Assembly (NCBI GenBank): GCA_040905025.1
Contig: JBBDSJ010000121.1
Span: 17,430-81,429 of the forward strand
Direction: 5' to 3'
Length of the DNA: 64,000 bases
From: JBBDSJ01 sp040905025
GTDB taxonomy: Bacteria > Pseudomonadota > Gammaproteobacteria > Methylohalomonadales > Methylohalomonadaceae
Under the pieces are notes generated by a model, which was not told where the DNA came from, ran no database searches, and worked only from the letters and a program-made list of their open reading frames with translations. Below are positions 42,959 through 52,080 of the stretch, piece by piece; position 1 is the first letter of the stretch; every line of letters starts with the position of its first letter. The translations under genes were made by a program, and so were the position numbers.

Positions 42959-44962
42959 ATGGCTTTGCGTTTTGAAATCTCGGGCGCACAAATTGATGGG
43001 GCCCGAGATTATCAGGAAGATGCTTTCCTGATTACCAATCTGACCGATGCTGAAGGTCAATCAAGTGCACTTGTTGTTGTCGCTGACGGTATGGGCGGAC
43101 ACGCTGCCGGTAACGTCGCCAGCAATATGGCCGTACAGGCATTCAACAAGTACGTCAGCAGCAACTACCCAAGTGACGACGTCGCCAGCGTTCTGCATGG
43201 CGCAGTTCTGAAAGCCAACAGCTCCATAGCCGAAACCATCCGCGAAACCAGTGCCCTGAGCGGCATGGGCTGCACCATGGTGGCAATACTCACTGAGCGC
43301 GACAAACTCTGGTGGGCCAGCGTTGGCGACAGTCATATCTACCTGCTGCGCGACAAGGAACTCACCAAGAAAAATGCCGACCACAGCTATGGCGGTTTCC
43401 TCGATCGCATGGCAGCGGCCGGCAAAACCATCGAACCCGAACCCGGCCTGTCACGCAACATGCTGATGAGCGCCGTCACCGGCGAGGATATTACTGAAAT
43501 TGATTGTCCCGAAGAGCCCTTCATACTCAAGGGCGGGGATCGCTTGCTGCTTTGCAGCGACGGCCTTGATACGCTCAGCGACGGTAAAATCATTCAATAT
43601 TGTGACTGGTCGGAAAAACCACGTGAATGCGCCGAGGCCTTGCTGAAAGCGGTCGAAGAAGAAGCCATGCCGCGGCAGGACAATACGACCGTCATCGTTA
43701 TCGATGTAATTGACTCGGCTGCCGAAGCAAAACAGACAGCAGCAAGCGAAGCTGAACTCAAGGCAGGTGATACCCAGCCAATCGAGATTGTCGGTGATCT
43801 CGCCAGTGATGACGATATCATGGATCCAGATACGCCGGTACCTGGCATTAAAGAAACGGAAGCGGAAGCGGAACCAGAGCCGGCACCCGCGAGCCCGCCC
43901 CCGACTCCGGCTGCGCCGTCAGGCACTGACGCGTATGCCGATCAGACAAAGTCTGGCGGCATGCTGTGGGCTGTTGCGGCTGTTGTAGTGATTATCGCAG
44001 TTGCCGGTTTTTTCTGGTGGCAAAGTCAGGACGCTACGCCAACCTTCCAGGAGGCCCCGACAGAAATAGACACGACTGAACCGGCCGCAGAGTCAGCGCC
44101 AGTAACGCCTGAGGATGCCGAGCCTGAAGCAGCAGACGAGGCCGAAGTGACTGATGCAACTGAAACCGGTACAGCCGAGCCAGCACCCGCGACAGAAGAA
44201 GCTCCTGTCGCCGCAGTCCCGGAATCCAGACCGGTCAGCACCGGCAAGACTTTTGCCGATAGTTTGAGCGGTGGCGGTCAGGGCCCGACCATGGTCAGCA
44301 TTCCCGCCGGCAGTTTTGAAATGGGCAGCACCCGCTCAGCTGAAGAACGCCCGCCTCACAAAGTCAATTTATCGGGCTTTGCTATCAGCCAACACGAGAT
44401 CAGCATTGCTGAATATGAGCGCTTTGCCCGGGCGACCGGCCGCAAAGTGCCCAACACCGGCAATCTCGGCAAGGACAATCACCCGGTATTCAATGTCAGT
44501 TGGGAAGATGCCTACTACTATACCGACTGGCTGTCACAGCAGACGGGCAAGAACTACCGCCTGGCAACAGAGGCCGAATGGGAGTACGCCGCCGGTACCG
44601 GTGCCAATACCACTTACTGGTGGGGGTTTGAATACCAGCCCGGCAGCGCTCACTGTTTTGACTGCGAGTCCGGCTTTGATCTGACCCGCCCCACGCGCAT
44701 TGGCACTTTCAAGCCAAATCCGTTCGGATTGCATGACATGTATGGCAATGTTGCAGAATGGGTGCGGGATTGCTGGCACAACAACTACCAGGGCGCACCC
44801 ACAGACGGACGTGAGTGGATGGGCGGTGAATGCAATCAGCGCGTGGTTCGTGGCGGCAGCTTCAGCAGCCCGGCCAGTTCACTGCGCACCAGCAAACGAG
44901 ACAAGTTCCGCGCCACTTCGACGTATGACAATATCGGCATACGTGTCGTTAGAGGTGATTGA
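42959..44962 (+). CDS. PP2C-type protein phosphatase fused through a membrane helix to an FGE/SUMF1-like domain
   Basis: A 667-residue fusion. Residues 1-250 are a PP2C serine/threonine phosphatase with all metal-binding blocks: RDYQEDAF (16-23), DGMGGH (43-48), GDSHIYLL, CSDGLDTLSD (199-208) and DNTT (241-244). An acidic Pro-rich linker leads to one membrane helix (334-354), then a second Ala/Glu/Pro-rich linker, and a formylglycine-generating-enzyme-like domain from about 444 (MVSIPAGSFEMGS, WEYAAG, GNVAEWVRD, VRGGSF). The Cys pair of true FGE enzymes is absent (RGGSFSSPASSLRTS), so this domain probably binds rather than oxidises. The phosphatase faces the cytoplasm and the FGE domain the periplasm. 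Confidence 0.9.
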   Translation: MALRFEISGAQIDGARDYQEDAFLITNLTDAEGQSSALVVVADGMGGHAAGNVASNMAVQAFNKYVSSNYPSDDVASVLHGAVLKANSSIAETIRETSALSGMGCTMVAILTERDKLWWASVGDSHIYLLRDKELTKKNADHSYGGFLDRMAAAGKTIEPEPGLSRNMLMSAVTGEDITEIDCPEEPFILKGGDRLLLCSDGLDTLSDGKIIQYCDWSEKPRECAEALLKAVEEEAMPRQDNTTVIVIDVIDSAAEAKQTAASEAELKAGDTQPIEIVGDLASDDDIMDPDTPVPGIKETEAEAEPEPAPASPPPTPAAPSGTDAYADQTKSGGMLWAVAAVVVIIAVAGFFWWQSQDATPTFQEAPTEIDTTEPAAESAPVTPEDAEPEAADEAEVTDATETGTAEPAPATEEAPVAAVPESRPVSTGKTFADSLSGGGQGPTMVSIPAGSFEMGSTRSAEERPPHKVNLSGFAISQHEISIAEYERFARATGRKVPNTGNLGKDNHPVFNVSWEDAYYYTDWLSQQTGKNYRLATEAEWEYAAGTGANTTYWWGFEYQPGSAHCFDCESGFDLTRPTRIGTFKPNPFGLHDMYGNVAEWVRDCWHNNYQGAPTDGREWMGGECNQRVVRGGSFSSPASSLRTSKRDKFRATSTYDNIGIRVVRGD

Positions 44963-44996
44963 GAAAGCGCCTGTAACTTATTAATTATAAAGAAGT

Positions 44997-45272
44997 TTAC
45001 TTGTCGCTATGACCTAAATCGCGGGTCGGATCAATCCGATCCCGGATCAGTTGCTTGAGTTCTTTTGCATCCGGAAACCGGCCCTGTTCGGCTTTTGAAA
45101 ACAGCAGTTCGCCATCCAGCCGGACAACAAAAACACCACCCGTAGCCGGAATCAGGGCCACTTCGCCAACGCTATCGGCAAACGTCATCAGTAACTCCTG
45201 CGCCAGCCAGGTGGCACGCAATACAAAACGGCATTGGGCGCAGTACTCAATTTCAACACGTGGCGACGGCAT
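44997..45272 (-). CDS. SelT/SelW/SelH-family thioredoxin-like protein, Cys form
   Basis: A 91-residue Rdx-family protein. The redox motif is EYCAQC near the N-terminus (Cys11, Cys14), where some relatives have selenocysteine in the second place. The family's GVFVVRLDGELLFSKAEQGRFPDAKELKQLIRDRI (in part) follows. It is convergent with the PP2C fusion. It likely acts in thiol redox; partner unknown. Confidence 0.88.
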   Translation of the reverse strand: MPSPRVEIEYCAQCRFVLRATWLAQELLMTFADSVGEVALIPATGGVFVVRLDGELLFSKAEQGRFPDAKELKQLIRDRIDPTRDLGHSDK

Positions 45273-45338
45273 TAATGCAACCTTCCCGGCTTATATCCTG
45301 TCATATGTACCGAACCCCAAGTCATGGAGCATCAGCTC

Positions 45339-45794
45339 ATGAAAACGCAATCATCACTTCTGCACAAGTATCTCAAGCCACTACAGCTGGTCGGAATTGC
45401 CAGTTTACTGCTGTTGGCACAAACCGTACCTGCTGCAGACGTGCGTGTTATTGTAAATAGCGGTGGTTACTCCGGTCATGGCTACGCTGATCCGGGTTAC
45501 CGCACCCGACCCGGATTTTCACTGGGCTACGGCAGCGTCGCAGGTTTGTCCCAGCGGCAACACCAGAACCAGGGCTACTATGATCGCGGCCACGCCAAAC
45601 CGCACCATGGCCAGCACAATTACCATGGCAATTACCGTGGTTATCAACGCTCTCCACAAGGTTATTACGGTGGTAACAGAGACTATCGTTATAACCAGGG
45701 TTATGGCGGCTATGAGCGTGGCTATCGCGACGGTTATCGCAGCAGCGAGCGTCAATACCGGCAACCAAGACAGCAGGTTGGACCGGGGCGCTAG
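45339..45794 (+). CDS. small exported Gly/Tyr/Arg-rich protein
   Basis: A 151-residue protein from ATG 45339 (an ATG at 45324 adds five residues). The signal LQLVGIASLLLLAQTVPAADV predicts export. The mature chain is low-complexity: repeats of Gly-Tyr, His, Gln and Arg (GYGGYERGYRDGYRSS), with no cysteine. It may be disordered, or a wall- or surface-associated protein. It overlaps the convergent AmpG-like gene by 4 bp at the stop codons. Confidence 0.65.
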   Translation: MKTQSSLLHKYLKPLQLVGIASLLLLAQTVPAADVRVIVNSGGYSGHGYADPGYRTRPGFSLGYGSVAGLSQRQHQNQGYYDRGHAKPHHGQHNYHGNYRGYQRSPQGYYGGNRDYRYNQGYGGYERGYRDGYRSSERQYRQPRQQVGPGR

Positions 45795-47071
45795 ACCTGC
45801 GGGTCTGGTTGCGTCGCGCCATTGTCAAGTCTTGTCAGGCTCATACGTAACGGCAAGAGTAGCAATAAGCCCGGGATCGCAATTAAAAAACTGCCGCAGA
45901 AAAACACCGTCCAGCCATAACTGAACACCAGCTCACCGGCGGCGGGCCCGACCAACACCCGTCCGGTCGCGGCTACGGCCGACAATAATGCAAACTGGGT
46001 GGCCGTGTAGCGTGGATTGCAAAGCGCCATCAGCAGCGCCAGAAATGCGGCGGTGCCCATGCCCCCCGCTACGTTTTCCAGACCCACCGCGACAACCATT
46101 GCCGGATAATTGGGCCCAAGCAGCGCCAGTATAATAAATCCGATATTCGTAACCGCCTGCAACAAACCGAATACCAGTAACGCCCTGAATAGCGTCCAGC
46201 GCAGCATCAACACGCCGCCATAAACAGCTCCCCCCAGCATCGCAATCCAGCCAAACGCCTGTCCGACCAGACCCACATCCATAGTCGAGTAACCCAACCC
46301 CTGGATCAGAAATGTGGTAGTGAGTGTGCCCGCAAAAGCATCACCAAGTTTGTACAGAATGATAAAGGCAAGCAGTAACAGCGCCTGATTGCGGCCGAGA
46401 AAATCACGCCATGGATCAACAACAGCACTGCGCAAATCCACTGGCGGTGGCGCACGGTGCAGTGGCGCCGGGGCCAACGCTGTCCCCAGCAGACCAAAGC
46501 CCAGGCAAGCTGCGAGCAGCCAGTACGTCCAGTGCCAGCCAATCACATCAGCCAGTATCAAGGCCCCGGCACCGGCCAGCAACATGCCGGTACGATAGCC
46601 GCCTGTTGCAAACGCCGCGCCCAGACCGCGCTCGCTCGCCGGTAACAGATCGGTGCGATAGGCATCCACGGCGATGTCCTGCGAAGCCGAGCAAAATGCG
46701 ACCAGTAGTCCCAACCACAACATGACGGGCAACTGGTGTTCCGGTGACAACGTGCCCAGAATAATTATTGCCAGTAATAAACTCAGCTGCGTTAATAGCA
46801 ACCAGCCACGGCGACGACCGAGCCATACCGGCACAAACCTGTCCATTAGCGGCGCCCAGATAAATTTGAGCAGATAAGGCAAACCCAGCAACGATACCCA
46901 GGCAATACTGCGAATATCCACATCGGCTGTCGCAAACCATGCCTGCAAGGTACCCCCGGACAAGGCCAGCGGTAATCCTGATGAGAATCCCAGCAATAGC
47001 GTAACTGTCATACGCCGCTGTCGGGTTTGTATTTCAGGATTCTGTTTGGGCAGGTTCATTATTGTTGGCAT
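45791..47071 (-). CDS. ampG: AmpG-like MFS permease
   Basis: A 426-residue, 12-helix major facilitator. The start LLGFSSGLPLALSGGTLQAWFATADVD and the loop GLPYLLKFIWAPLMDRF are the AmpG signature, and SQDIAVDAYRTDLL follows. In E. coli it imports anhydro-muropeptides for peptidoglycan recycling. The length is somewhat shorter than E. coli AmpG (491), lacking extra C-terminal helices. It is divergent from the CYTH gene with only 34 bp between starts. ATG 47059 is an alternative start. Confidence 0.87.
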   Translation of the reverse strand: MPTIMNLPKQNPEIQTRQRRMTVTLLLGFSSGLPLALSGGTLQAWFATADVDIRSIAWVSLLGLPYLLKFIWAPLMDRFVPVWLGRRRGWLLLTQLSLLLAIIILGTLSPEHQLPVMLWLGLLVAFCSASQDIAVDAYRTDLLPASERGLGAAFATGGYRTGMLLAGAGALILADVIGWHWTYWLLAACLGFGLLGTALAPAPLHRAPPPVDLRSAVVDPWRDFLGRNQALLLLAFIILYKLGDAFAGTLTTTFLIQGLGYSTMDVGLVGQAFGWIAMLGGAVYGGVLMLRWTLFRALLVFGLLQAVTNIGFIILALLGPNYPAMVVAVGLENVAGGMGTAAFLALLMALCNPRYTATQFALLSAVAATGRVLVGPAAGELVFSYGWTVFFCGSFLIAIPGLLLLLPLRMSLTRLDNGATQPDPQV

Positions 47072-47105
47072 TGTCGGTGAGCCTGCGACTGATTACCATG
47101 CCTGC

Positions 47106-47573
47106 ATGGGCGTGGAAATTGAACGTAAATTTTTACTGGTAAATGATCACTGGCGCAACCAGACAGAACGCTCGGAGCGTCAGGTTCAGGGCTATCTTGG
47201 CAGTGTCGAAAGCTGTTCAATCCGCATCCGGGTTGTCGGCGAACAGGCCAACCTGAACATCAAATCCGCAACTCTCGGCATCGAGCGGCAGGAATACGAT
47301 TACCCTGTCCCGCTGGCGGAAGCCGAGGAGATATTGCAGCATCTGTGTAAAAAATCCCTGATCGAAAAGATACGCCATTATCTGCCGTTGGCGGGACATG
47401 TCTGGGAAATTGATGAGTTTCTCGGTGACAACAGCGGGCTGGTGGTTGCCGAAATCGAATTAGCTGATGTCAATGAAGCGTTTACCCGTCCGGACTGGCT
47501 CGGCAGTGAGGTATCCGACGACCCACGCTATTACAACGTCTGCCTGGTCGAGCATCCCTACTCAAACTGGTAG
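47106..47573 (+). CDS. CYTH-domain protein (triphosphate tunnel metalloenzyme)
   Basis: A 155-residue single CYTH domain. The signature EIERKFL (ExExK) is at residues 4-10, and charged strands such as SIRIRVVGEQANLNIKSA and WEIDEFLGDNSGLVVAEIEL line the tunnel. Related bacterial enzymes hydrolyse tripolyphosphate or nucleoside triphosphates. ATG 47106 begins directly before the signature. It is convergent with the OFA transporter gene (7 bp). Confidence 0.9.
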   Translation: MGVEIERKFLLVNDHWRNQTERSERQVQGYLGSVESCSIRIRVVGEQANLNIKSATLGIERQEYDYPVPLAEAEEILQHLCKKSLIEKIRHYLPLAGHVWEIDEFLGDNSGLVVAEIELADVNEAFTRPDWLGSEVSDDPRYYNVCLVEHPYSNW

Positions 47574-47580
47574 CAGCCCC

Positions 47581-49230
47581 TCAGTTCCCTGCAGAAAACA
47601 GTGCCGTGGCGCTTTGCAGTGTTTGCCATATTCCCCATAGCAACGGCACACCCACCAGCAACCAGCATGCGGCTACCAGCAGCCAGCTACGTGGATCCGG
47701 GTGCCATGATAATGACGCCGCGTCAGGCTTGCCATTACCGTTTTCATGCGCCAGCTTGCGCTCTTTTTCAATGTCGGCATCGGTCATGTAATGCTTCTCG
47801 GCCACCGGCCTGACCAGTAAATTACAGATCAGGCCAATCAACAGCAAACCGGCAAGTATGTACATGGTGATGTTATAGGCCTGTGCCGGCGGAATACCGG
47901 CATCGATCTGGTATTCCCGAATATAATTTACCAGCACGGGGCCGACAACACCTGCAGTCGCCCAGGCAGTCAACAGCCGGCCATGTATTGCGCCGACAAA
48001 TTTGGTCCCGAACATGTCGGCCAGATAGGCGGGGATGGTTGCAAAGCCGCCACCATACATGGTCAATACGATACAGAAAATACCGACAAACAACGCGATG
48101 CTACCAATACTGCCGGCAAACGGTGCCGCTGCATAAAGTGCAATGCCAAGGCTGAAGAAAATAAAATAGGTAACTTTACGGCCAATATAGTCAGACAGCG
48201 ATGCCCAGAAAATACGGCCGAGAATGTTGAACAGACTCAGCATTGCACCGAATCCGGCTGCCACGGTGGCCACCATCGCACGTTGACTCTCGCCGAGTTC
48301 ATACAGACTGCCCGTAACACCGATCAACGCTCCGCCAAAAACTTCCTGCAACATCGGTGAGGCCATACCAAGCACACCAATGCCGGCGCTGACATTCATA
48401 CACAATACACCCCAAAGCAACCAGAACTGTGGAGTTTTGTGCGCCTCATTCAGATGCACATGACGCGTTGTGATCATGCTGTTGTTATTGTCTGTCCTGC
48501 CTACCCAACCCTCAGGCTTCCAGCCATCCGGTGTTACCCGGTAACCGAACGCACCGCACAGCATGACAAAAAAGTAGATCAGGCCCAGCGTCGCAAATGT
48601 CTCCCAGACGCCGACAGATGTTGGTGTGGCATATTCCAGCATGAGCCGGTTGGCCAGCGGCATGCCGATCATGGCACCGCCGCCAAACCCCATAATGGCC
48701 ATGCCGGTCGCCATGCCACGTCGGTCCGGGAACCATTTGATCAGGGTGGATACCGGCGAGATATAACCGAGTCCCAGACCAATACCACCAATAACGCCCA
48801 GACCCAGCCAGATCAGCAATATCTGGTGCAGATACACGCCGAGGGCAGCGATCAGGAATCCGCCGCCCCAGCAAAATGCCGCGGCTATGCCGGCCTTGCG
48901 TGGCCCGGCGCGCTCCAGCCAACCGCCAAATACAGCAGCAGACAGTCCGAGCAGTACAATGGCAAAGGTAAAGGTCCAGCCCACGGTACTGACACGCCAG
49001 TCACAGTCGGTGGCAAACAGCTTGGCAAGGAAACCCATGCTGTCCGGGCATGTCAGCTGCTCGTTAATGCCCACGGCCTGCGTCATCGGCAGCCAGAACA
49101 CACTGAAGCCATAGGCCATGCCAATGCACAGGTGGATTGCCAGAGCTGCCGGTGGCACCAGCCAGCGATTAAAGCCCGGTTTTGCTATCGTGCGCTCTTT
49201 AGCCAGTAAATCAGCCAGAAATCCTGCCAT
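47581..49230 (-). CDS. OFA-family MFS transporter (oxalate/formate antiporter type) with fused C-terminal helix
   Basis: A 549-residue transporter of the oxalate/formate antiporter family. Twelve core helices run to about residue 475, with the signature GLGLGYISPVSTLIKWFPDRRGMATGMAIMGFG in pieces near 150. The last 45 residues add another hydrophobic helix (WLLVAACWLLVGVPLLWGIW), which in many genomes is a separate small subunit next to the transporter. The gene sits divergent to moaA and fdhD, so formate or oxalate is a reasonable substrate; this is inference. Confidence 0.85.
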   Translation of the reverse strand: MAGFLADLLAKERTIAKPGFNRWLVPPAALAIHLCIGMAYGFSVFWLPMTQAVGINEQLTCPDSMGFLAKLFATDCDWRVSTVGWTFTFAIVLLGLSAAVFGGWLERAGPRKAGIAAAFCWGGGFLIAALGVYLHQILLIWLGLGVIGGIGLGLGYISPVSTLIKWFPDRRGMATGMAIMGFGGGAMIGMPLANRLMLEYATPTSVGVWETFATLGLIYFFVMLCGAFGYRVTPDGWKPEGWVGRTDNNNSMITTRHVHLNEAHKTPQFWLLWGVLCMNVSAGIGVLGMASPMLQEVFGGALIGVTGSLYELGESQRAMVATVAAGFGAMLSLFNILGRIFWASLSDYIGRKVTYFIFFSLGIALYAAAPFAGSIGSIALFVGIFCIVLTMYGGGFATIPAYLADMFGTKFVGAIHGRLLTAWATAGVVGPVLVNYIREYQIDAGIPPAQAYNITMYILAGLLLIGLICNLLVRPVAEKHYMTDADIEKERKLAHENGNGKPDAASLSWHPDPRSWLLVAACWLLVGVPLLWGIWQTLQSATALFSAGN

Positions 49231-49468
49231 GATCTTCCCCGTTCATGTTTATTGTTATTCCCAGATCTTGCACTTTTTCGGTCAAAAACAGTCAAATTCA
49301 AACACATGATAATGACCATTGCGTGTCAGTCCGGATTTTTTCCGAGCATGTCGAATGCTCCGGATCATGTCAAGCCGCATTCGGCCGAGCATATTGTGCA
49401 GTTTGCCACCATGTCGCACCCTGTTAAAATACCTGTACTATGATGTTATTTATATCCCGCACTGCAAC

Positions 49469-50500
49469 ATGACAACTTCCATGCAATCTGAGTCTGCAGC
49501 CACCGTTAATCAGGAATCACTGGTTGATCGCTTTAACCGGCGCGTTAACTATGTACGTATTTCAGTTACAGACCGGTGTGACTTCCGCTGCGTTTATTGC
49601 ATGGATGAAGACATGCAGTTTGTGCCACGTGCGCAGCTGTTAACACTTGAAGAACTTGCCGCAGTTGCCCGGGCATTCACAGAACTCGGTGTCAGCAAAA
49701 TACGTATCACCGGTGGCGAGCCACTGGTACGCCGGAATGTCATGGAGCTATTTGACAATATCGGTGCCCTGCCCGGCCTGAATGAACTGGTACTCACTAC
49801 AAATGGCTCCCAATTAACAAAATATGCACCGGCTTTACGTGCTGCGGGCGTGCGCCGAATCAATATCAGTCTTGATTCATTACAGACAGAACGTTTCCGT
49901 AATATTACCCGCGTTGGCGATCTTGAGCAGGTACTGGCCGGCATCGATGCGGCACAGGCGGCCGGTTTTGAACGCATCAAACTCAATGCGGTCATTCTGA
50001 AAAACCGCAATCATGATGAAGTTATTGATCTGGTGCAATTTGCCATTGATCAAAACATTGACATCAGCTTCATTGAAGAAATGCCATTGGGCGTAATTGG
50101 TGAACATGACCGGGCACTGGCTTTTTATTCCAGTGATGACATCCGCGCTGATCTGGAGCAACAATATGAAATGTTACCAACGACTGAATCTACCGGGGGT
50201 CCATCACGGTATTTCCGGATACCCGGCACCGATACCCGGGTTGGCTTTATTTCACCGCACAGTCATAATTTTTGTGATACCTGCAACCGGGTAAGACTTA
50301 CCTGTGAAGGCCGTCTGCTGTTATGCCTTGGTCAAGAGCATTCAATAGACCTGCGGCGTGTATTGCGCGCAAATCCTGGTGATTTGGAGCCCGTCAAACA
50401 GGCAATACGCGACAGCATGGCGATTAAGCCCAAGGGCCATGAATTTGATTTGCAGGCCAAGCCGGTCATTTTCAGGCATATGAATGCGACCGGTGGCTGA
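49469..50500 (+). CDS. moaA: GTP 3',8-cyclase MoaA
   Basis: The 343-residue radical-SAM enzyme that begins Moco synthesis by cyclising GTP, with MoaC completing the step to cPMP. The first cluster motif CDFRCVYC gives Cys37, Cys41 and Cys44. The second cluster is in NFCDTCNRVRLTCEGRLLLC. The conserved C-terminal GG ends the protein. ATG 49469 is chosen because the open upstream frame (to 49319) has no family match. No Moco riboswitch fold was evident in the 238 bp upstream. It starts the moaA-fdhD-mobA-mobB-moeA series. Confidence 0.96.
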   Translation: MTTSMQSESAATVNQESLVDRFNRRVNYVRISVTDRCDFRCVYCMDEDMQFVPRAQLLTLEELAAVARAFTELGVSKIRITGGEPLVRRNVMELFDNIGALPGLNELVLTTNGSQLTKYAPALRAAGVRRINISLDSLQTERFRNITRVGDLEQVLAGIDAAQAAGFERIKLNAVILKNRNHDEVIDLVQFAIDQNIDISFIEEMPLGVIGEHDRALAFYSSDDIRADLEQQYEMLPTTESTGGPSRYFRIPGTDTRVGFISPHSHNFCDTCNRVRLTCEGRLLLCLGQEHSIDLRRVLRANPGDLEPVKQAIRDSMAIKPKGHEFDLQAKPVIFRHMNATGG

Positions 50501-50566
50501 TACCACAATCACGCTGTATTTATTTCAGTTACTTCCCCGCCTGTTATCAGGTTGCAGTACCTGACA

Positions 50567-51433
50567 ATGAACCGCTACCTACCGCAATTGTCTGATGCCG
50601 GTCTGCCACCGACTGAACCCGTTACTGCCTATGATGAATATAGCGCGCCACGTGAATTGCATATTGCCGACGAACGTGCGCTGACGCTGTATCTGGATCG
50701 GCATGAGATTGTCACTCTGATGACACTCGGCACAGCGCCGGAAAAACTGGTGCTTGGGTATTTGCGCAATCAGGGACTGGTGCAGGCACTCGAAGACATT
50801 GTTTCAATTCAGGTCGACTGGGATGTTGCCGCCGCTGCAGTCGTGACGCGTAAAAGTATTCCGGATCTGGAGGCACGTCTGAGCAAGCGTACTGTTACCA
50901 CCGGTTGCGGCCAGGGCACGGTATTCGGCAACTTGCTTGAAGAACTGGCAAATATCCGCTTGCCCGTGTTAAGCCTGAAACAATCCACCATATACGGTTT
51001 ATTAAAAAATCTGAATGCCTATAACGATGTGTATAAATCCGCCGGTGCTGTCCATGGTTGTGCATTATGTGAAGACACAGCAATTCTGTCATTTATTGAG
51101 GATGTCGGTCGTCATAATGCCGTTGATGCGATCGCCGGACAGATGTGGCTGGAAGATATCGATGGTGCCGGCAAGATTTTCTATACCACCGGCCGGTTAA
51201 CGTCCGAAATGGTTATCAAGGTCGGACAAATGGGAGTGTCTGTGTTGTTATCCCGCTCCGGTATTACCGCCATGGGCTTGCGGCTGGCACGCGAAATGGG
51301 GGTGACGCTACTCGCTCGCGCCAAAGGTCAGCACTTCCTGGTCTATAACGGTATGGAACATATTGTATTTGATGACCCGCCGGCGGCAAAAACCGGTGAA
51401 CGCCCGGCCAAGCGTCAACATACCCGGCAATAG
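50567..51433 (+). CDS. fdhD: FdhD, formate dehydrogenase accessory sulfurtransferase
   Basis: A 288-residue protein that transfers sulfur from IscS to the Mo-bisPGD cofactor, making formate dehydrogenase active. Family blocks are clear: TVTTGCGQGTVFGN, the HGCALCED segment, FIEDVGRHNAVDAIAG, YTTGRLTSEMVIK and LLSRSGITAMGLRLAREMGVTLLARAKGQHF in pieces. ATG 50567 is preferred to an upstream TTG at 50552. It lies 66 bp after moaA. It implies a Mo or W formate dehydrogenase elsewhere in the genome. Confidence 0.95.
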   Translation: MNRYLPQLSDAGLPPTEPVTAYDEYSAPRELHIADERALTLYLDRHEIVTLMTLGTAPEKLVLGYLRNQGLVQALEDIVSIQVDWDVAAAAVVTRKSIPDLEARLSKRTVTTGCGQGTVFGNLLEELANIRLPVLSLKQSTIYGLLKNLNAYNDVYKSAGAVHGCALCEDTAILSFIEDVGRHNAVDAIAGQMWLEDIDGAGKIFYTTGRLTSEMVIKVGQMGVSVLLSRSGITAMGLRLAREMGVTLLARAKGQHFLVYNGMEHIVFDDPPAAKTGERPAKRQHTRQ

Positions 51434-51456
51434 CATCCACCCGCCTATTACATACG

Positions 51457-52080
51457 ATGGCTGTTATTCCAGGAAAAAATATTACTGGCCTGATCCTCGC
51501 CGGCGGGGCTGCCCGACGCATGGGCGGACAAGATAAAGGCCTGGTTGAACTTGCCGGACGGCCATTGATTGAATGGGCTATTGAAAAATTACAGCCACAA
51601 GTCAGCACTATACTTATCAATGCCAACCGTAATCAGGCAGTTTATGCACGCTATGGTTATCCAGTTATCGCTGACACACTGCCCGACTATTGCGGCCCAC
51701 TGGCAGGCATGGCTGCTGCGTTGGCAGTCTGCCAGAATGATGACAACTGCGATTATTTATTGACTATCCCCTGTGATTGTCCGTGCATTGCCCCGGATCT
51801 TGCAACCCGGTTATTCACGGGACTGCATGATGCCAATGCGCATATTGCCGTTGCCCATAATGGTGAACGGTTGCAGCCGGTATTCGCGCTGATTGATAAA
51901 AATCTGCTGACAAGTCTTGAAGGTTTTCTTGTTGATGGCGGCCGCAAAATTGATCACTGGTATGCTGATAATCAAATGACAATTGTTGATTTTTCTGACC
52001 GTCCTGAAAGTTTTGTCAACGCAAATACGCCTGAAGATATCGATAATTTAACATCCAGGATTAAAAAATTATTGGCATGA
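51457..52080 (+). CDS. mobA: MobA, molybdenum cofactor guanylyltransferase
   Basis: A 207-residue nucleotidyltransferase that adds GMP to Mo-molybdopterin, giving the MGD form used by formate dehydrogenases. ITGLILAGGAARRMGGQDKGLVELAGRPLIEW is the nucleotide-binding start, and IPCDCPCIAPDLATRL holds the Mg-binding Asp. It follows fdhD by 23 bp and overlaps mobB by 4 bp. Confidence 0.95.
   Translation: MAVIPGKNITGLILAGGAARRMGGQDKGLVELAGRPLIEWAIEKLQPQVSTILINANRNQAVYARYGYPVIADTLPDYCGPLAGMAAALAVCQNDDNCDYLLTIPCDCPCIAPDLATRLFTGLHDANAHIAVAHNGERLQPVFALIDKNLLTSLEGFLVDGGRKIDHWYADNQMTIVDFSDRPESFVNANTPEDIDNLTSRIKKLLA

Noticed and set aside
48439..49209. A 256-codon open frame on the plus strand opposite the OFA transporter
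   Set aside because: It is antisense to a clear membrane transporter, has a His/Gln/Arg-rich composition typical of a shadow frame, and shows no family motif.
49231..49468. A molybdenum-cofactor riboswitch before moaA
   Set aside because: The conserved helices and loops of that RNA were not evident by eye; not claimed without a covariance search.
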